A stretch of 64,000 nt of DNA from Thecamonas trahens ATCC 50062 (lineage: Eukaryota > Apusozoa > Apusomonadida > Apusomonadidae), in assembly GCF_000142905.1 (NCBI RefSeq), contig NW_013657621.1, positions 117,615 through 181,614 of the forward strand, given 5' to 3'. Made by a program: the position numbers and the translations under genes. Of this stretch, positions 20,189 to 31,532 are shown piece after piece (position 1 is the stretch's first letter; each line of letters starts with the position of its first letter). The notes under the pieces are model-generated. The model was not told the DNA's origin. It searched no databases and was given only the letters and a program-made list of their open reading frames with translations.

Positions 20189-21001
20189 TCACTTTGTGCT
20201 CTTCTCCGAGGCCGGCGCATTGTACGCTGGCGGAGGCTCGGACGGCAGCGGAGGCCCGGGCGGCGGTGGCGGTCCTGGTGGCGCCGATGGAGGCGGTGCA
20301 CTCGAAGACGCCCCCGATTCACCGGCATTGTCAGACATCGGCTGTCCCACCGACGGCGCATACGGATTGAACGGCTGCGACTGAATCGGCTGCCCATACG
20401 GCTGCTGCGGCGGATAGGCGCGCTGCGGCTGGTAGGCACCCTGTGGCGGCGGCGGCGGCGGCGTCGGATCGTAGCTCGTGGCAGGTGCGGCGGAAAGCTC
20501 GGCGGCGCCACCCTCCTCCTCATCGTACTCGTACTCGTCCGCATCGGCGACGCTTCTGAGGCAGAGGCAGCAGGCGATGATCGAGCTGCTGATGACCATG
20601 ACGGCACCGAGAGCGAGGACATACGGCCCGTACGTCTTGGTCGTGCACCTTGACGAGTCATGGAAGAAGCTGTTCTTGTCGCATGGATTGCCCAAGCCAC
20701 TATTGCCATGCGAGGTCATAATGATGCCACAAATCAGGACGGCGATGGAGGCGCAGAGACCGCATGACACGGCCCGTGCACGTGGTGAGCGGCAGCACAC
20801 GATATCTTCGATCCTGCTGTCAGAACGGACAACCACCACCGGGGCTTGTCCACCAGCATAACCGAGGCCGCCACCGTAACGCTGCCGATGACGGTTCATG
20901 TACAAGCCAGTCCATCGTGCTCGCTTCTCTTGCCGTCTCTTCCGCTTCAGCCGCTTCTTCCTCATGCCGGTAGCTCGATCGACTCGCATCTTGGACACCA
21001 T
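20189..21001 (-). CDS. Two-TM proline-rich membrane protein, copy 1
   Basis: Predicted protein of up to 270 aa. The N-terminus is very basic (MRKKRLKRKRRQEKRARW). A first hydrophobic segment VSCGLCASIAVLICGIIM is followed by a short Cys-containing loop (GNPCDKN ... SSRCTTKT), then a second segment YVLALGAVMVISSSIIACCL. An acidic patch DEYEYDEEEGG and a long Pro/Gln/Tyr-rich tail (about 110 aa) follow, with PPPAYN close to the C-terminus, a PPxY motif of the kind bound by WW domains. The real start may be the internal MNRHRQRYGGG. No family recognised; the topology suggests a small tetraspan-half or adaptor-recruiting membrane protein. Confidence 0.72.
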   Translation of the reverse strand: MVSKMRVDRATGMRKKRLKRKRRQEKRARWTGLYMNRHRQRYGGGLGYAGGQAPVVVVRSDSRIEDIVCCRSPRARAVSCGLCASIAVLICGIIMTSHGNSGLGNPCDKNSFFHDSSRCTTKTYGPYVLALGAVMVISSSIIACCLCLRSVADADEYEYDEEEGGAAELSAAPATSYDPTPPPPPPQGAYQPQRAYPPQQPYGQPIQSQPFNPYAPSVGQPMSDNAGESGASSSAPPPSAPPGPPPPPGPPLPSEPPPAYNAPASEKSTK

Positions 21002-21525
21002 GACGAAGTTGCTTCTCCTTTCCCTGCAATAGCGTTCCCGTTCTTTGCTTCCTCCGCTCGCCGCTTTGCCCGAGGTAGAGTTGAGTATGGCTCTTGCTTC
21101 TCTGTCCCTCTCTCCAAGCCTCTACAGCCCCTCTGCTGTCTCCGCCCAATTTTTTTGGGAGTTCATTCCGAGAACCCAATAACACGTTGTCGTCAATTGT
21201 TGTCGCAAATCAAATGTTATTTGACAACGATCAGCTGGCTACTGGTGCTGGCAGCCCGATGCTGGCAGCCCGATGCTGGCAGTCCGATGCTGGCTACTGG
21301 TGCTGGCAGCCCGATGCTGGCAGCCCGATGCTGGCAGCCCGATGCTGGCTAGCTGGTGCTGATAATCATGATGCCCATGGTCTCATCTGCCACGACCGCC
21401 TCCCCCATCACCCATAATTCATGGCCATGCTCACCTCGATTGTCATCGTACGCGCATTGGAGACAATCGCGACGGACTCTGCCTCGTCGTTCCTGAACTT
21501 TTTATGTACAGCTCAATGATCTGTC

Positions 21526-22338
21526 TCACTTTGTGCTCTTCTCCGAGGCCGGCGCATTGTACGCTGGCGGAGGCTCGGACGGCAGCGGAGGCCCGGGCGG
21601 CGGTGGCGGTCCTGGTGGCGCCGATGGAGGCGGTGCACTCGAAGACGCCCCCGATTCACCGGCATTGTCAGACATCGGCTGTCCCACCGACGGCGCATAC
21701 GGATTGAACGGCTGCGACTGAATCGGCTGCCCATACGGCTGCTGCGGCGGATAGGCGCGCTGCGGCTGGTAGGCACCCTGTGGCGGCGGCGGCGGCGGCG
21801 TCGGATCGTAGCTCGTGGCAGGTGCGGCGGAAAGCTCGGCGGCGCCACCCTCCTCCTCATCGTACTCGTACTCGTCCGCATCGGCGACGCTTCTGAGGCA
21901 GAGGCAGCAGGCGATGATCGAGCTGCTGATGACCATGACGGCACCGAGAGCGAGGACATACGGCCCGTACGTCTTGGTCGTGCACCTTGACGAGTCATGG
22001 AAGAAGCTGTTCTTGTCGCATGGATTGCCCAAGCCACTATTGCCATGCGAGGTCATAATGATGCCACAAATCAGGACGGCGATGGAGGCGCAGAGACCGC
22101 ATGACACGGCCCGTGCACGTGGTGAGCGGCAGCACACGATGTCTTCGATCCTGCTGTCAGAACGGACAACCACCACCGGGGCTTGTCCACCAGCATAACC
22201 GAGGCCGCCACCGTAATGCTGCCGATGACGGTTCATGTACAAGCCAGTCCATCGTGCTCGCTTCTCTTGCCGTCTCTTCCGCTTCAGCCGTTTCTTCCTC
22301 ATGCCGGTAGCTCGATCGACTCGCATCTTGGACACCAT
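21526..22338 (-). CDS. Two-TM proline-rich membrane protein, copy 2
   Basis: Near-identical duplicate of the gene at 20189-21001, also 270 aa. The only amino-acid difference I found is His for Arg in NRHRQ(R/H)YGGG; other differences are silent or non-coding. Both copies keep full open frames, the Cys-bearing loop, the acidic patch and the PPxY-type tail. The 5' and 3' flanks are duplicated too, so both copies probably have equivalent promoters. Confidence 0.72.
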   Translation of the reverse strand: MVSKMRVDRATGMRKKRLKRKRRQEKRARWTGLYMNRHRQHYGGGLGYAGGQAPVVVVRSDSRIEDIVCCRSPRARAVSCGLCASIAVLICGIIMTSHGNSGLGNPCDKNSFFHDSSRCTTKTYGPYVLALGAVMVISSSIIACCLCLRSVADADEYEYDEEEGGAAELSAAPATSYDPTPPPPPPQGAYQPQRAYPPQQPYGQPIQSQPFNPYAPSVGQPMSDNAGESGASSSAPPPSAPPGPPPPPGPPLPSEPPPAYNAPASEKSTK

Positions 22339-22631
22339 GACGAAGTTGCTTCTCCTTTCCCTGCAATAGCGTTCCCGTTCTTTGCTTCCTCCGCTCGCCG
22401 CTTTGCCCGAGGTAGAGTTGAGTATGGCTCTTGCTTCTCTGTCCCTCTCTCCAAGCCTCTACAGCCCCTCTGCTGTCTCCGCCCAATTTTTTTGGGAGTT
22501 CATTCCGAGAACCCAATAACACGTTGTCGTCAATTGTTGTCGCAAATCAAATGTTATTTGACAACGATCAACCATAATGATGTGCGCGGTGCGGTGCGTT
22601 GAGGTGGGTTTGTTTCACAGAGTTATGTCGG

Positions 22632-25600
22632 CTACGACAGCAGGTCGGCGAGCTCATCCTCGGCCTCTTGCATGATAGCGTTGCGGCGGATGGTATCAAA
22701 CTGGGTGTTGAGCTTGACCTTTTCGCGCTTGAGCGTCGAGTGGCCCATGCCTTCTAGGTCTGCCAGCTCGGCTGCGACGTCGGCGTCGACGTCGTCGTCG
22801 ACGTCGATGTTGAGCGACGACGAGGAGCCCTTGCGGAGGCTTGTACCGGCCGAGACCGGCGGCGAGCCAGTGAACGAGCCGGCCGGCGACGACGGGTGCG
22901 ACGACGAGGCGTCGTCGAGAAGTGGCAGGTTCTGCAGCGAGCCCTTGGCCCGGATCCGCGAGAGCCGCTCCTGCGAGTCGGGTGGGAAGAGGGCGGCGTT
23001 GACCGACTCCATGGCTTCGGCAAACTCAGCCGCTACCGCCGTCGAGCTCGAGGTCGGCCGCGGCGGGCCGGCGATTTTCCCGGCTGCGGCGGCCTCATTG
23101 AGGTCGATGAGCTCGTCGTCGTCCGAGAGCGAGTCGGCCGTCACCGTCGGCGAGACGATTGGCGACTGGCCGGCAGTGCTCACCACCGACGAGACTAGCG
23201 GTGATGAGACAACTGGCGCGTACGACGGTCCGTGCACGTCGAGCCCGGCGCTCTCGAGCGCGTCGAGCTCGCGCTGTAGCGAGCTCGACGAGCCCGACAT
23301 TGACCGCCGCACAACCTCGGCGTCGCGCGACGAGAGCGTCATCGAGTAGCACGAGACTTCGCGCCCGCGCGATGCGCGCGCTTTGGCGCGCTTCTCCTTG
23401 AGAATCATTCGGTTCTTGGTCCGCCGGCGCGTCCGGTTGGCAAACGAGTTTTCAAACTCGGGCAGCGGCGGCGGCGCGGGCACGACCTGCGACGCCTCAC
23501 CGCCGCGGATTGAGCCGACGCGCTCGTCGTCGTCGGCTAGCATACGGTGGACTTCATCGTCGTCAAACGACTCGACGCTCTGCCTCACGCCTACAAAGCC
23601 GAGCTCCGGCCCGAGCCCCAGGCCCTCGTACTCACCGGCTGCCAGGTCCTCCCGCCGCAGCATGCCGCAGTTGATGAGCGAGATGGTCGAGTCGCTTCGG
23701 TCGCGCCGCCCGAGCTGGATCTTGCCGTATGCCGAGCTGCCTGACGACCCGCGCCGCCGCGTCTCACCGCTGATCACCGCCTGGACCCGAGTGCCCTCGA
23801 TCGACGTCGACAAGCTGGCCGAGTCAGACGCGCTTGCTTCCACCGTGGCGGCATCGGCTGCGTCGGAGTCGGCGGCTTTCCCGGCCCGGGCCAACCCGCG
23901 CTCGTTAGCGTCGAGCGTGTCGTCCATCATGGCAATGTCGTGGAGGAGCGTCTGCTTCTGGGCAGGATCCACGCTCTTGGCCGACGAGAACCGCGAGAGG
24001 TCGACCTGCGGGAGCGGAAACTGGAGCATGGTCTTGGAGGCGCCCACCGCGCGGAAGAGCTTGTGCAGGCCCGAGAACGAGAACTCGTTGTCGTCGGCCA
24101 GCAGCAGGACCATTGATGAGCTCGGCGACTGGACTGCCCGGGCCAGCGCGTATGCGCCTTGGTCGCCCAGCCCCATTCCGGAGACGTCGATCTCGGTGAG
24201 CGACGCCGAAGTCTCAAACGCGTTCAGCAGCGGGACGCAGGTCTCGTGCCCGAGCCGGTACTTGGAAGGTCCGCCCTGGAGTACAAACGACTCGAGCGGG
24301 ACCATGTCGACCAGGGCCGCCAGCGCGTCGAGTGCGCCCGCATTGTCCTTGACCTTCACCTTGAGGTTGCGCGAGATTGAGAGGTACCGCAGCGACTCGA
24401 CCGACTGCAGGGCGGTCGCCAGAATGCAGAGCGCAGACGGCGTGAGCGAGGCGTCCTCGAGCGAGAGCGAGTGCAGGTTCCGCGAGGTCATAAAGGCATC
24501 GGCGAGCACTGTTGGGCACGAACCGAGCGAGAGCCCGTCGAGCGTCAGAAGCGACGTCTTGCGTGTCGGCTGCGAGACCATGGCGAGGACTAGCTCGGAG
24601 AGGCCAGCCACCACCGTCGCCGTCGAGCCCTTGATGAACGACACATCCAGGTCCGTCACAGACGACGACGAGAGCGCAGCAGAGATTGCGTGCGCCGCCT
24701 TGGGCTTCACCTCGGTCTGAGAGATGTCGAGCGTGAGGAGCGCCCGCGTCGGGCTAGCCGCAGAGAGGCCCACCGCGAGTGCCTCCAGGTCGACTCCGGC
24801 GTTGCCCAGCAGCAGGGTAGAGAGCTTGTCCACGTTCCCACTCTCGAGGTACGAGACCAGCGCCTTGGTCCCGGCCTTGGAAATGCGGTTTTCCGAGAGG
24901 TTGAGCGCCTCAAGAGCGAGCGCAGGCGTGTTCTCCAGCCCGCTGAACAGCGCCACAATGGCTTGGTCGAGATGTTGCACATCGAGAGGTCGAGCGACCG
25001 CAGCGACTCGCAGGTGAGGAGGCCGGCCACCAGTGCGTGCATGGCCTTGTTGTCGATGTGGTTGTTGGAGAGATTGACCACAGCCAGCGCCGAGCCTGCA
25101 AGCGATCCCTCAAGCGCCCGCCCGACCTCCACAAAGCCGGCCCGTGCCCCGAGACTTGACGCCTGCAGCGTGTGCAGTGTCTCGTTGTAGCAAAATACAG
25201 GCGCGAGCGTGGTGAGCGCGTCGCGGCGGTCCAGGCCGTCGAGCTCCAATGCGCGGACGTAGCACGAGTGCGCGAGCGCCTTGGACAGCGCCTGCATGTT
25301 GAGGCCCTTGGGTGACGAGAGTGTCGAGAGGACAAGGGCAGCACCCTGGGGGCCCTCCATCGACTCGCCATCGGCATCCTCGTCGTCATCCGCCAGCGGG
25401 AAGCAGTGGCCGGCGATGAGGTTGGCCATCTTGGCGGCCAGCGCCGACGAGAGGCCCGAGTGTGTGGCGCACGCCGCGAGCGAGACTCGGAACGCCTCCT
25501 TGTCCTGGTCCACGCGTCGCTCGCTGGGGTGCGAGTCGAGGTGCTCCCACCGCGCCACAATCTCTCTCACCTTGGGGATCTTGACGTCGTCGAGGACCTC

Positions 25601-25987
25601 AACCCACAGGCGCGCAGTCCGCGGCCATGACCGGGTCACCTCGTCGGTCGCTACCAGCAGCGCCGTCAGCAGCTCGTCAAGCGTCGCCGTCTCGAGCGTC
25701 ACGTGGTCGACAGAGAGCGTCGGCGTGCCCATGACAAGCTGGAACGACGACGAAGTCGTGACCGAGGTGATGTCCAGAATGTGCACAAAGCGCTTGACGG
25801 AGAAGCCCTTGCGGCCGAGATCCTTGTGTACCGTCAGGTGATGGCCGGTCAGAGTCACCAGCCGCTCCTTCTCCTCATTGCTCTTCTTCTCCATAGCCCA
25901 GCCCACATACCGCAGAGTCGACTGTTCCTGCACCGCATACTCTCGCGCGTACACCCTGTCCGACTCTTCCAGCTCGCGGAACGCCAT
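22632..25987 (-). CDS. PH-like + leucine-rich-repeat protein (CARMIL/LRRC16-like), frameshifted in this assembly
   Basis: About 1118 aa after allowing one missing base. Residues about 30-140 fit the CARMIL-type PH domain (KERLVTLTGHHLTVHKDLGR, then KRFVHILDITSV). From about 235 to 640 there are ribonuclease-inhibitor-type LRRs such as LAVVNLSNNHIDNKAMHALV, SLRSLDLSMCNIS and LEALNLSENRISKAGTKAL. The C-terminal 450 aa are disordered, Ser/Asp-rich with a basic patch (FANRTRRRTKNRM). CARMILs regulate actin capping protein and Arp2/3; I cannot see a clear capping-protein-interaction motif, so the assignment is to architecture only. The shift falls at about 24960-24963, where AAGGCC would restore the LRR reading STKAIVALFSGL. 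Start MAFRELEESDRVYAREY at 25987. Confidence 0.75.
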
Positions 25988-26036
25988 ACTATTCAGTTAC
26001 AGCAAGTTGCCTTCCAGCAGCAGCAGTAGCACCTTG

Positions 26037-26195
26037 TGTGACCTTGTGATGTCGGGTGACCTTGTGATGTCGGGTGACCTTGTGATGTCGGGTGACCTTG
26101 TGATGTCGGGTGACCTTGTGATGTCGGGTGACCTTGTGATGTCGGGTGACCTTGTGATGTCGGGTGACCTTGTGATGTCGGGTGACCTTGTGTCG
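26037..26195. repeat. 18-bp minisatellite
   Basis: About nine copies of gtgaccttgtgatgtcgg beginning about 50 bp upstream of the CARMIL-like gene's ATG. It is probably within the promoter or 5' UTR. Confidence 0.95.
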
Positions 26196-26200
26196 ACCTT

Positions 26201-27913
26201 TTCAGCAGAAGTAGCTGGTCGTCGGTGACCGTGGCCTTAAGTAGTTACCAGGCACAAGCGGAAGCACTCGTTGGTTGTGGTGGGTGTGGGTGTGGTTGTG
26301 GTGGTTGTGGTTGTGGTGGTGGTGGTGGTGGTGGTGGTGGTGGTGGTGGTGGTGAGGAAGGCCCTTTTTGCCTGTCCGCCGTTTGCTCTTTCGCCACCGA
26401 CCTGTCCTTTCCGTCCACGTCTACGTGAACAGGGGATGCACGACTTGGGTACGTGCGCGTTCGTGTACGTATGTATGTACGCGTGTGTGTATGGGTATAC
26501 CTCTATGAGCGTATGTATGTATGTGTGTATATTCGTGTGTATGCGTGTGTGTGTGTGTGTGTGTATGCGTGTGTGTATGCGTGTGTGTGTATGCGTGCGT
26601 GTGTGTTTGGTGACGGAACCCCCGACCTTGGTACTGGTGGGGGCGGTAACGGAGGGGGGGAGGGGGTGGGGGGGGGGTGGGGTGGTACTGGTACTGGTAC
26701 TGGTACTGGTGGTGTACGTTCTCCTCCCGGTAAGGGGTTGGGAGGGGGGGGGGGTTGGGAGGGGACGGTAGACGGTAGAGAGGTGTGTGTGCTGGGTCTG
26801 CGGTGCGTGGTCATTGTCTCGGTCTCGGTGCTGTTATGGTCGTCTCCCCCCTCCCCCTCCCACCCCCGCTCGCCCCATGTGTGTCGGTCAACACCGCCAC
26901 CACCGGCACTGCCATCGGTTTGAAATGGAGGCTATCCATTGGCGCCATGTGCGGATTGCAAAAAAAATACATCGCCCAGAAATGGTGAGGCGTCATGGAT
27001 GGACGATGTTGCGGTTGATGGCAGGGGAGGTTTGCTTGAGATAGTAGGGGATGGTTTCTTGATGATAGGCTGGGGCAGGGGTGGGAGGCGACGACCGGTG
27101 GGTGGGGATGAGGAAGTGCTTGGGAGAGGCTATCCGTGGACAGGCCGTGCTGCACAGACGTGCGGGTAGGATGCAGGTGTGGCAGAGCTTGTGACATGTG
27201 GTGTGCAGATGCGGGGAATTTCGCTGCGTCTTATCCTCCGCACTGCCGCGTATGCGCATGATCTGCTCCCAGCACGAGGTAGAGAGGGAGATCACCATAC
27301 AGTCTGATGTGTGTGGTGGTGGTTTGCGGCTGGGGGTGGGATGAAAAGGGTGTGTGGCGTGTGTTGATGTGAAGGGACAACATGATGACTGACCGGAAAT
27401 ATGTGATCAATGGTTTTCGCCGCCCACACCGGATGAGACCGGCTTGGCTCGCCAGACGGTCGCGCGCGCGCGCGCGAGAGAGAGAGTAGGCAGACCAGCG
27501 GTGTTAATGCTGTTGTGGTGCTTTTTGCCATCGGAAGCATGTACTGTTCAATCTCCATCGTGATGACCGAGGCCCGACACGACCGTTTGCGCAAGGCAAG
27601 ATCACCCGCCAGCACCCCCGCCGCATCCTCCTAGCATCCTCACCCTCACCATCCCACATCGCTAGCTCATCCCCATCCCAGGATCGCCAAGATCCCCATG
27701 ATCCCCATCTCTCCCCCCAAAAGGAACACCTCTTCCAAACAAAAAAAAAGTGATTGCCACCCAGACCACCCGCGCCGAATAGTCCTTTTTACCTGTGAGG
27801 TCACTCGGCTCAGGGCGGTCGGCGCGCCGGGCTCGGCTTCTGCGGCAGCACTCAACGCAGAGCGACTGTGTGTGCAGTCAGCAGGAGACAAGGGCAAGAG
27901 GAGGAAGCCGACC
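26201..27913. other. Long intergenic region, low complexity
   Basis: Divergent spacer between the CARMIL-like gene (-) and IRE1 (+), the longest without a gene. It holds (GGT/GTGGTT)n at 26270-26355, TG/TATG-rich sequence at 26455-26610, G-runs with (GGTACT)n at 26640-26765, and a (GC)n/(GA)n stretch at 27462-27487. I found no tRNA, rRNA or convincing exon. A 39-codon ORF starting MEAIHWRHVRIAKKIHR near 26926 is the least repetitive candidate, but it has no recognised similarity. The IRE1 promoter and 5' UTR should lie at its right end. Confidence 0.5.
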
Positions 27914-28163
27914 ATGTCCCGACATACTAGCTTTTTCAGCATCCTTATCCTTGCTGGTATGCTCCTTTCACTCGCTTTGCCCACCACCCCTGTGCCCGCC
28001 CATGCTAAGGTGAGGTCAGCCTTCGTGACGTCGGCGACTGCCACCTCACCGACAACAGCGGGAGGAGGGGGAGGAGGGGCAGGAGGGGGAGGAGGGGGAG
28101 GAGGGGAAGCAACAAGAGCAACACGATCATCGTCATGGTCATCATCATCATCATCATCATCAT

Positions 28164-28204
<41 letters not shown>

Positions 28205-31200
28205 CCCCGATCATCATCATCGACCATCCCCACCGCCACCGCCTCGACCATCCCCACCGCCACCGCCACCTCTTCTACCGCCACCTCTGCTACCGCCACC
28301 TCTTCAGCCTCCAATCCCATCCAGGCATCGCCTGCTGCTGCCTCGGCGACCGATGTCCAGCCGCTCATCATCGTGGCCACGGTAGATGGGGCAGTCTACG
28401 GCTTGGCTGCTGGCGATGGCTCGGTGGTCTTCTCCTTTGACACCGGCTCGCCCTTTGCTGCCTCTATGTTCACCGCAGGCATGATGGGCTCGATGGCGGC
28501 TGCTTCCTCGGCTTCGGGCCCGTCGCCCTCGTCGTCGTCGTCGTCGTCCCCGCCGCCTTCGCCATCCCCCTCTCTCCCGCACACTCTCCTGCCGGGTCTT
28601 GACGGCGCCTCGCTGTTCAGCTATACCCACGGCACGGGCCTCTCCAAGCTTCCCTTTGCCGCTCCTCGCTTGGTCCAGGAGACGCCGTTTGTCGACAGCA
28701 ACGACCTCATGTATCTTGGCTCGCGAGCGGCCACGATCTACGCGGTCGATCTCGAGACGCTAGCTGTCTCGCGGGTCGGCAGTGCTGCCTCTGCGGCAGG
28801 CACGAGCGCCGCCGACTCTGGCGCCCGCAGCCTGTTTGTGGCTGTCGAGACAATGACCATCTCGGTCGTCGACGCCCACACCGGCCTGCCCTACTCGAAC
28901 GTCTCGCTCGGAACCATCTCGCCGAGCCTCGACCTCGCGTCGCTGGCTTCGCTCGGTGGGGCGGGAGCGGGAGCGGGAGTGGGCGAGGAGGAACCGACCT
29001 TCCGCCGCTGACGCTCGACGCGCTCCTCGCCGACGCCACGCGTCCGATCATCTACACCGACCTCTCGGGCCTCCTGCACTGCATCGACCGGAGCACCGGG
29101 TACGTGCTGTGGTCTGTCGAGCTCCCGGCCACGGTTGTCTCGTCGTTCTACCTCTCGCCGGCCGTCGGCGCCGTCCTCCGGCTCACGCCGCTCAACAAGC
29201 TCGGCGTCCACTGCCTCCGCGACCAGTGCTACACCGGCTCGTTTGCGCTTGTCTCGCCGTCAACCGCCACCGGCACGACACCGTCGTCGCACCTAGTTGC
29301 GCCGGCCGACACCTCAGGTCTGGTCTTGGTGGGCGGCTCGCCGGCATCGGGCCTTTGGGCCGACGACAACGGCGCCTTTGTCCGCTTTGCCGATGGCGAC
29401 GGGGCTGGCAGCATCGACACCGGCTCGCTCTTTGACGACTTGAACGGCGAGCCGAGTCCGCCACACAGCGGCAGCGGCGGCGGCCTAGTGCCGTACTCGC
29501 CCGACGGCTTCCACTGCGCACCCGACTCTCCAAGCTTCCCGGGCTGCCTCACCGGCGCATGGCAGACCGCGCCGTCGTCGCCCGCCACTTCTGCAGGCGA
29601 GCTTGGACCGGGCTTTCCCTCTCTGCCCGGCGAGGGTGACAACGCGATGCCGTACAACGCCACGGCCGCTGACCTCGTCCTTGCGCTCGTCCGCAAGGCT
29701 CCGACCCAGCTCGCGGTTGCAGCCGCCGCGCTGCTTCTGCTGCTTGTTGTGCTCGCGGCGCGCACGGTTCAGAACCGCTCGCTGCCGCTCCAGCCCCAGC
29801 CCGACACCCTCGCGCCACTGACCGCTACAGACTATACCGACGAGCCCGACTCGGCGTCGTCAATGGGCTCGTCGCTCCTGGCTTCCATCTACGCGCGGAC
29901 CAACTCGAACAACTCGTCAGGTGCGGCCGGAAGCTCAGTGCCGAGCGCGGTTGTTGACGCCTGGAACGGGCAGGACGAGTTGGTACAAGTCGGCGGAAGC
30001 GAGGCAACAACCTGGCGCATCGGCGACATCACTTTTGACACCGATGCCGTTCTCGGCAAGGGCTCGCACGGTACAGTCGTCTTCCGCGGCGACATCGGCG
30101 GGCGGCAAGTGGCGGTCAAGCGCATGCTCGCCGAATTCTACGAGGTTGCCTCAAAGGAGGTCGGTCTGCTCATGGCCTCGGACCTCCATCCCAACGTCGT
30201 CTCGTACTATGGGCGCAAGATGGATGCCCAGTTTGTGTACATTGCCCTCGAGGAGTGCGCGTGCTCGCTGGCGTCGGCCATGACCTCTGGCATGATTTCC
30301 GACATGCCGCTCGAGCTTAAGCGCAAGCTGCTCTTCGAGGCCGCCTCGGGCGTTGCCTTTCTCCACTCGCTTGGCATTGTCCACCGCGACGTCAAGCCGC
30401 AGAACATCCTCCTGGCCAAGGACTGGACGGCCAAGGTCGCCGACTTTGGCCTCGGCGCTGAGCTCGATCGCGGTCGCTCGTCTTTTGACACCCACACCGC
30501 GGGCACGCTCGGCTGGCTTGCACCCGAGGCGCTCGCCGGCGAGCGCTGCACCCGCGCCGTCGACGTCTTTGGTCTCGGCTGTGTCGCCTACTACGTCCTC
30601 ACAAACGGCGACCACCCGTTTGGCTCGCGCTACGAGCGCGACTGGGCCATCCTCAATGCCGCGCCCTCGCTCGACGCCGTCGCTTCAGACCCAGCCCGCG
30701 GCGGCCATGAGGCCGTCGCCCTCGTCTCACGCATGGTCGCCCGCTCTCGTGACGCCCGCATCACCGCCGCCCAGGCGCTCGCCTCGCCGTTTTTCTGGAA
30801 TACCCGCAAACGCCTCGACTTTCTCATGGAGGCCTCGGACAGGGTCGAGATCGACTACCAGGACCATGGCGCTGCCGGTCGTGTTGTCCGCCTTCTCGAG
30901 GCCCGCGCCGCCGACGTCTTTGACCTCGACCTCGTTGTCCGCCCGCCGCGCCCGGCAGATAGCAGCGACCGCCCACGCTCGCTCTTCACGCCTGCCACAC
31001 CCTCGCGCGCCGACCGAAGCAGCTCCTGGCGTACTCGCGATGCCGGCCCGCCGGGCTTTGCGCCCTCACACTCGCCCCACTCGTCGTCGTCGCCCAAGAA
31101 GAAAACGCCGTCGCCGGCCGCACCGCGCCGCGGCTGGATGGCCGTCCTCGCTCCCGAGCTCATCATCAACCTCGGCAAGTACCGCAAGTACGACCCGCGC

Positions 31201-31494
31201 TCGCTCCGCGACCTTCTCCGGGTCATGCGCAACAAGGGCCGCCACTACCGCGACCTCCCGCCCGAGCTCAAGGCCGTACTCGGCGACTATCCCGACGGCT
31301 ACTACGCCTACTTCCTCCGCAAGTTTCCGCGCCTCCTTGTCGTCGTGTGGGAGGTCGTCGTCGAGGAATTTGGCGTCGACGCCGATCCGGCATTCGACCA
31401 GTACGTGGCCAAGCCACCGCCGCCGGCGAGCTCCTCACCCGCACCTGCTCCCCTCCCTGTCTCCCGGAGCAATGCTACGCCTTCGGCGCCGTAA
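27914..31494 (+). CDS. IRE1: IRE1-type ER stress sensor kinase/endoribonuclease, frameshifted in this assembly
   Basis: Transmembrane unfolded-protein sensor. The ATG at 27914 gives a signal peptide (MSRHTSFFSILILAGMLLSL then ALPTTPVPAHA). A Gly/Ser low-complexity stretch follows, then a PQQ-like luminal beta-propeller (VDGAVYGLAAGDGSVVFSFD, LHCIDRSTGYVLWSVEL). The TM helix is near residue 600 (AAAALLLLLVVLAARTV). The kinase domain (about 704-967) has LGKGSHGTVVF, VAVKR, HRDVKPQN, DFG and APE-type motifs. The KEN RNase domain has YRKYDPRSLRDLLRVMRNKG then RHYRDLP; Tyr, Arg, Asn and His matching the catalytic residues of human IRE1 (Y892, R905, N906, H910) are all present. The luminal part changes frame once at about 28966-28995 in a GGGAGC repeat; adding one base gives 1193 aa. 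Confidence 0.93.
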
Positions 31495-31532
31495 ACCCCG
31501 CGCCTCCTCCTCTTGCGACAACATTTACGCTG

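Larger units (their letters stand above)
19899..22570. repeat. 1.34-kb direct tandem duplication
   Basis: Copy 1 (about 19899-21233) and copy 2 (about 21235-22570) are nearly identical at an offset of 1337 bp. Each unit carries a 14-bp minisatellite (gctggcagcccgat), a complete minus-strand gene and its flanks. I can see only a handful of substitutions across the units, for example cgctgcc/atgctgcc at 20879 versus 22216. The 14-bp repeats at each unit's left edge could have mediated unequal exchange. Confidence 0.95.
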
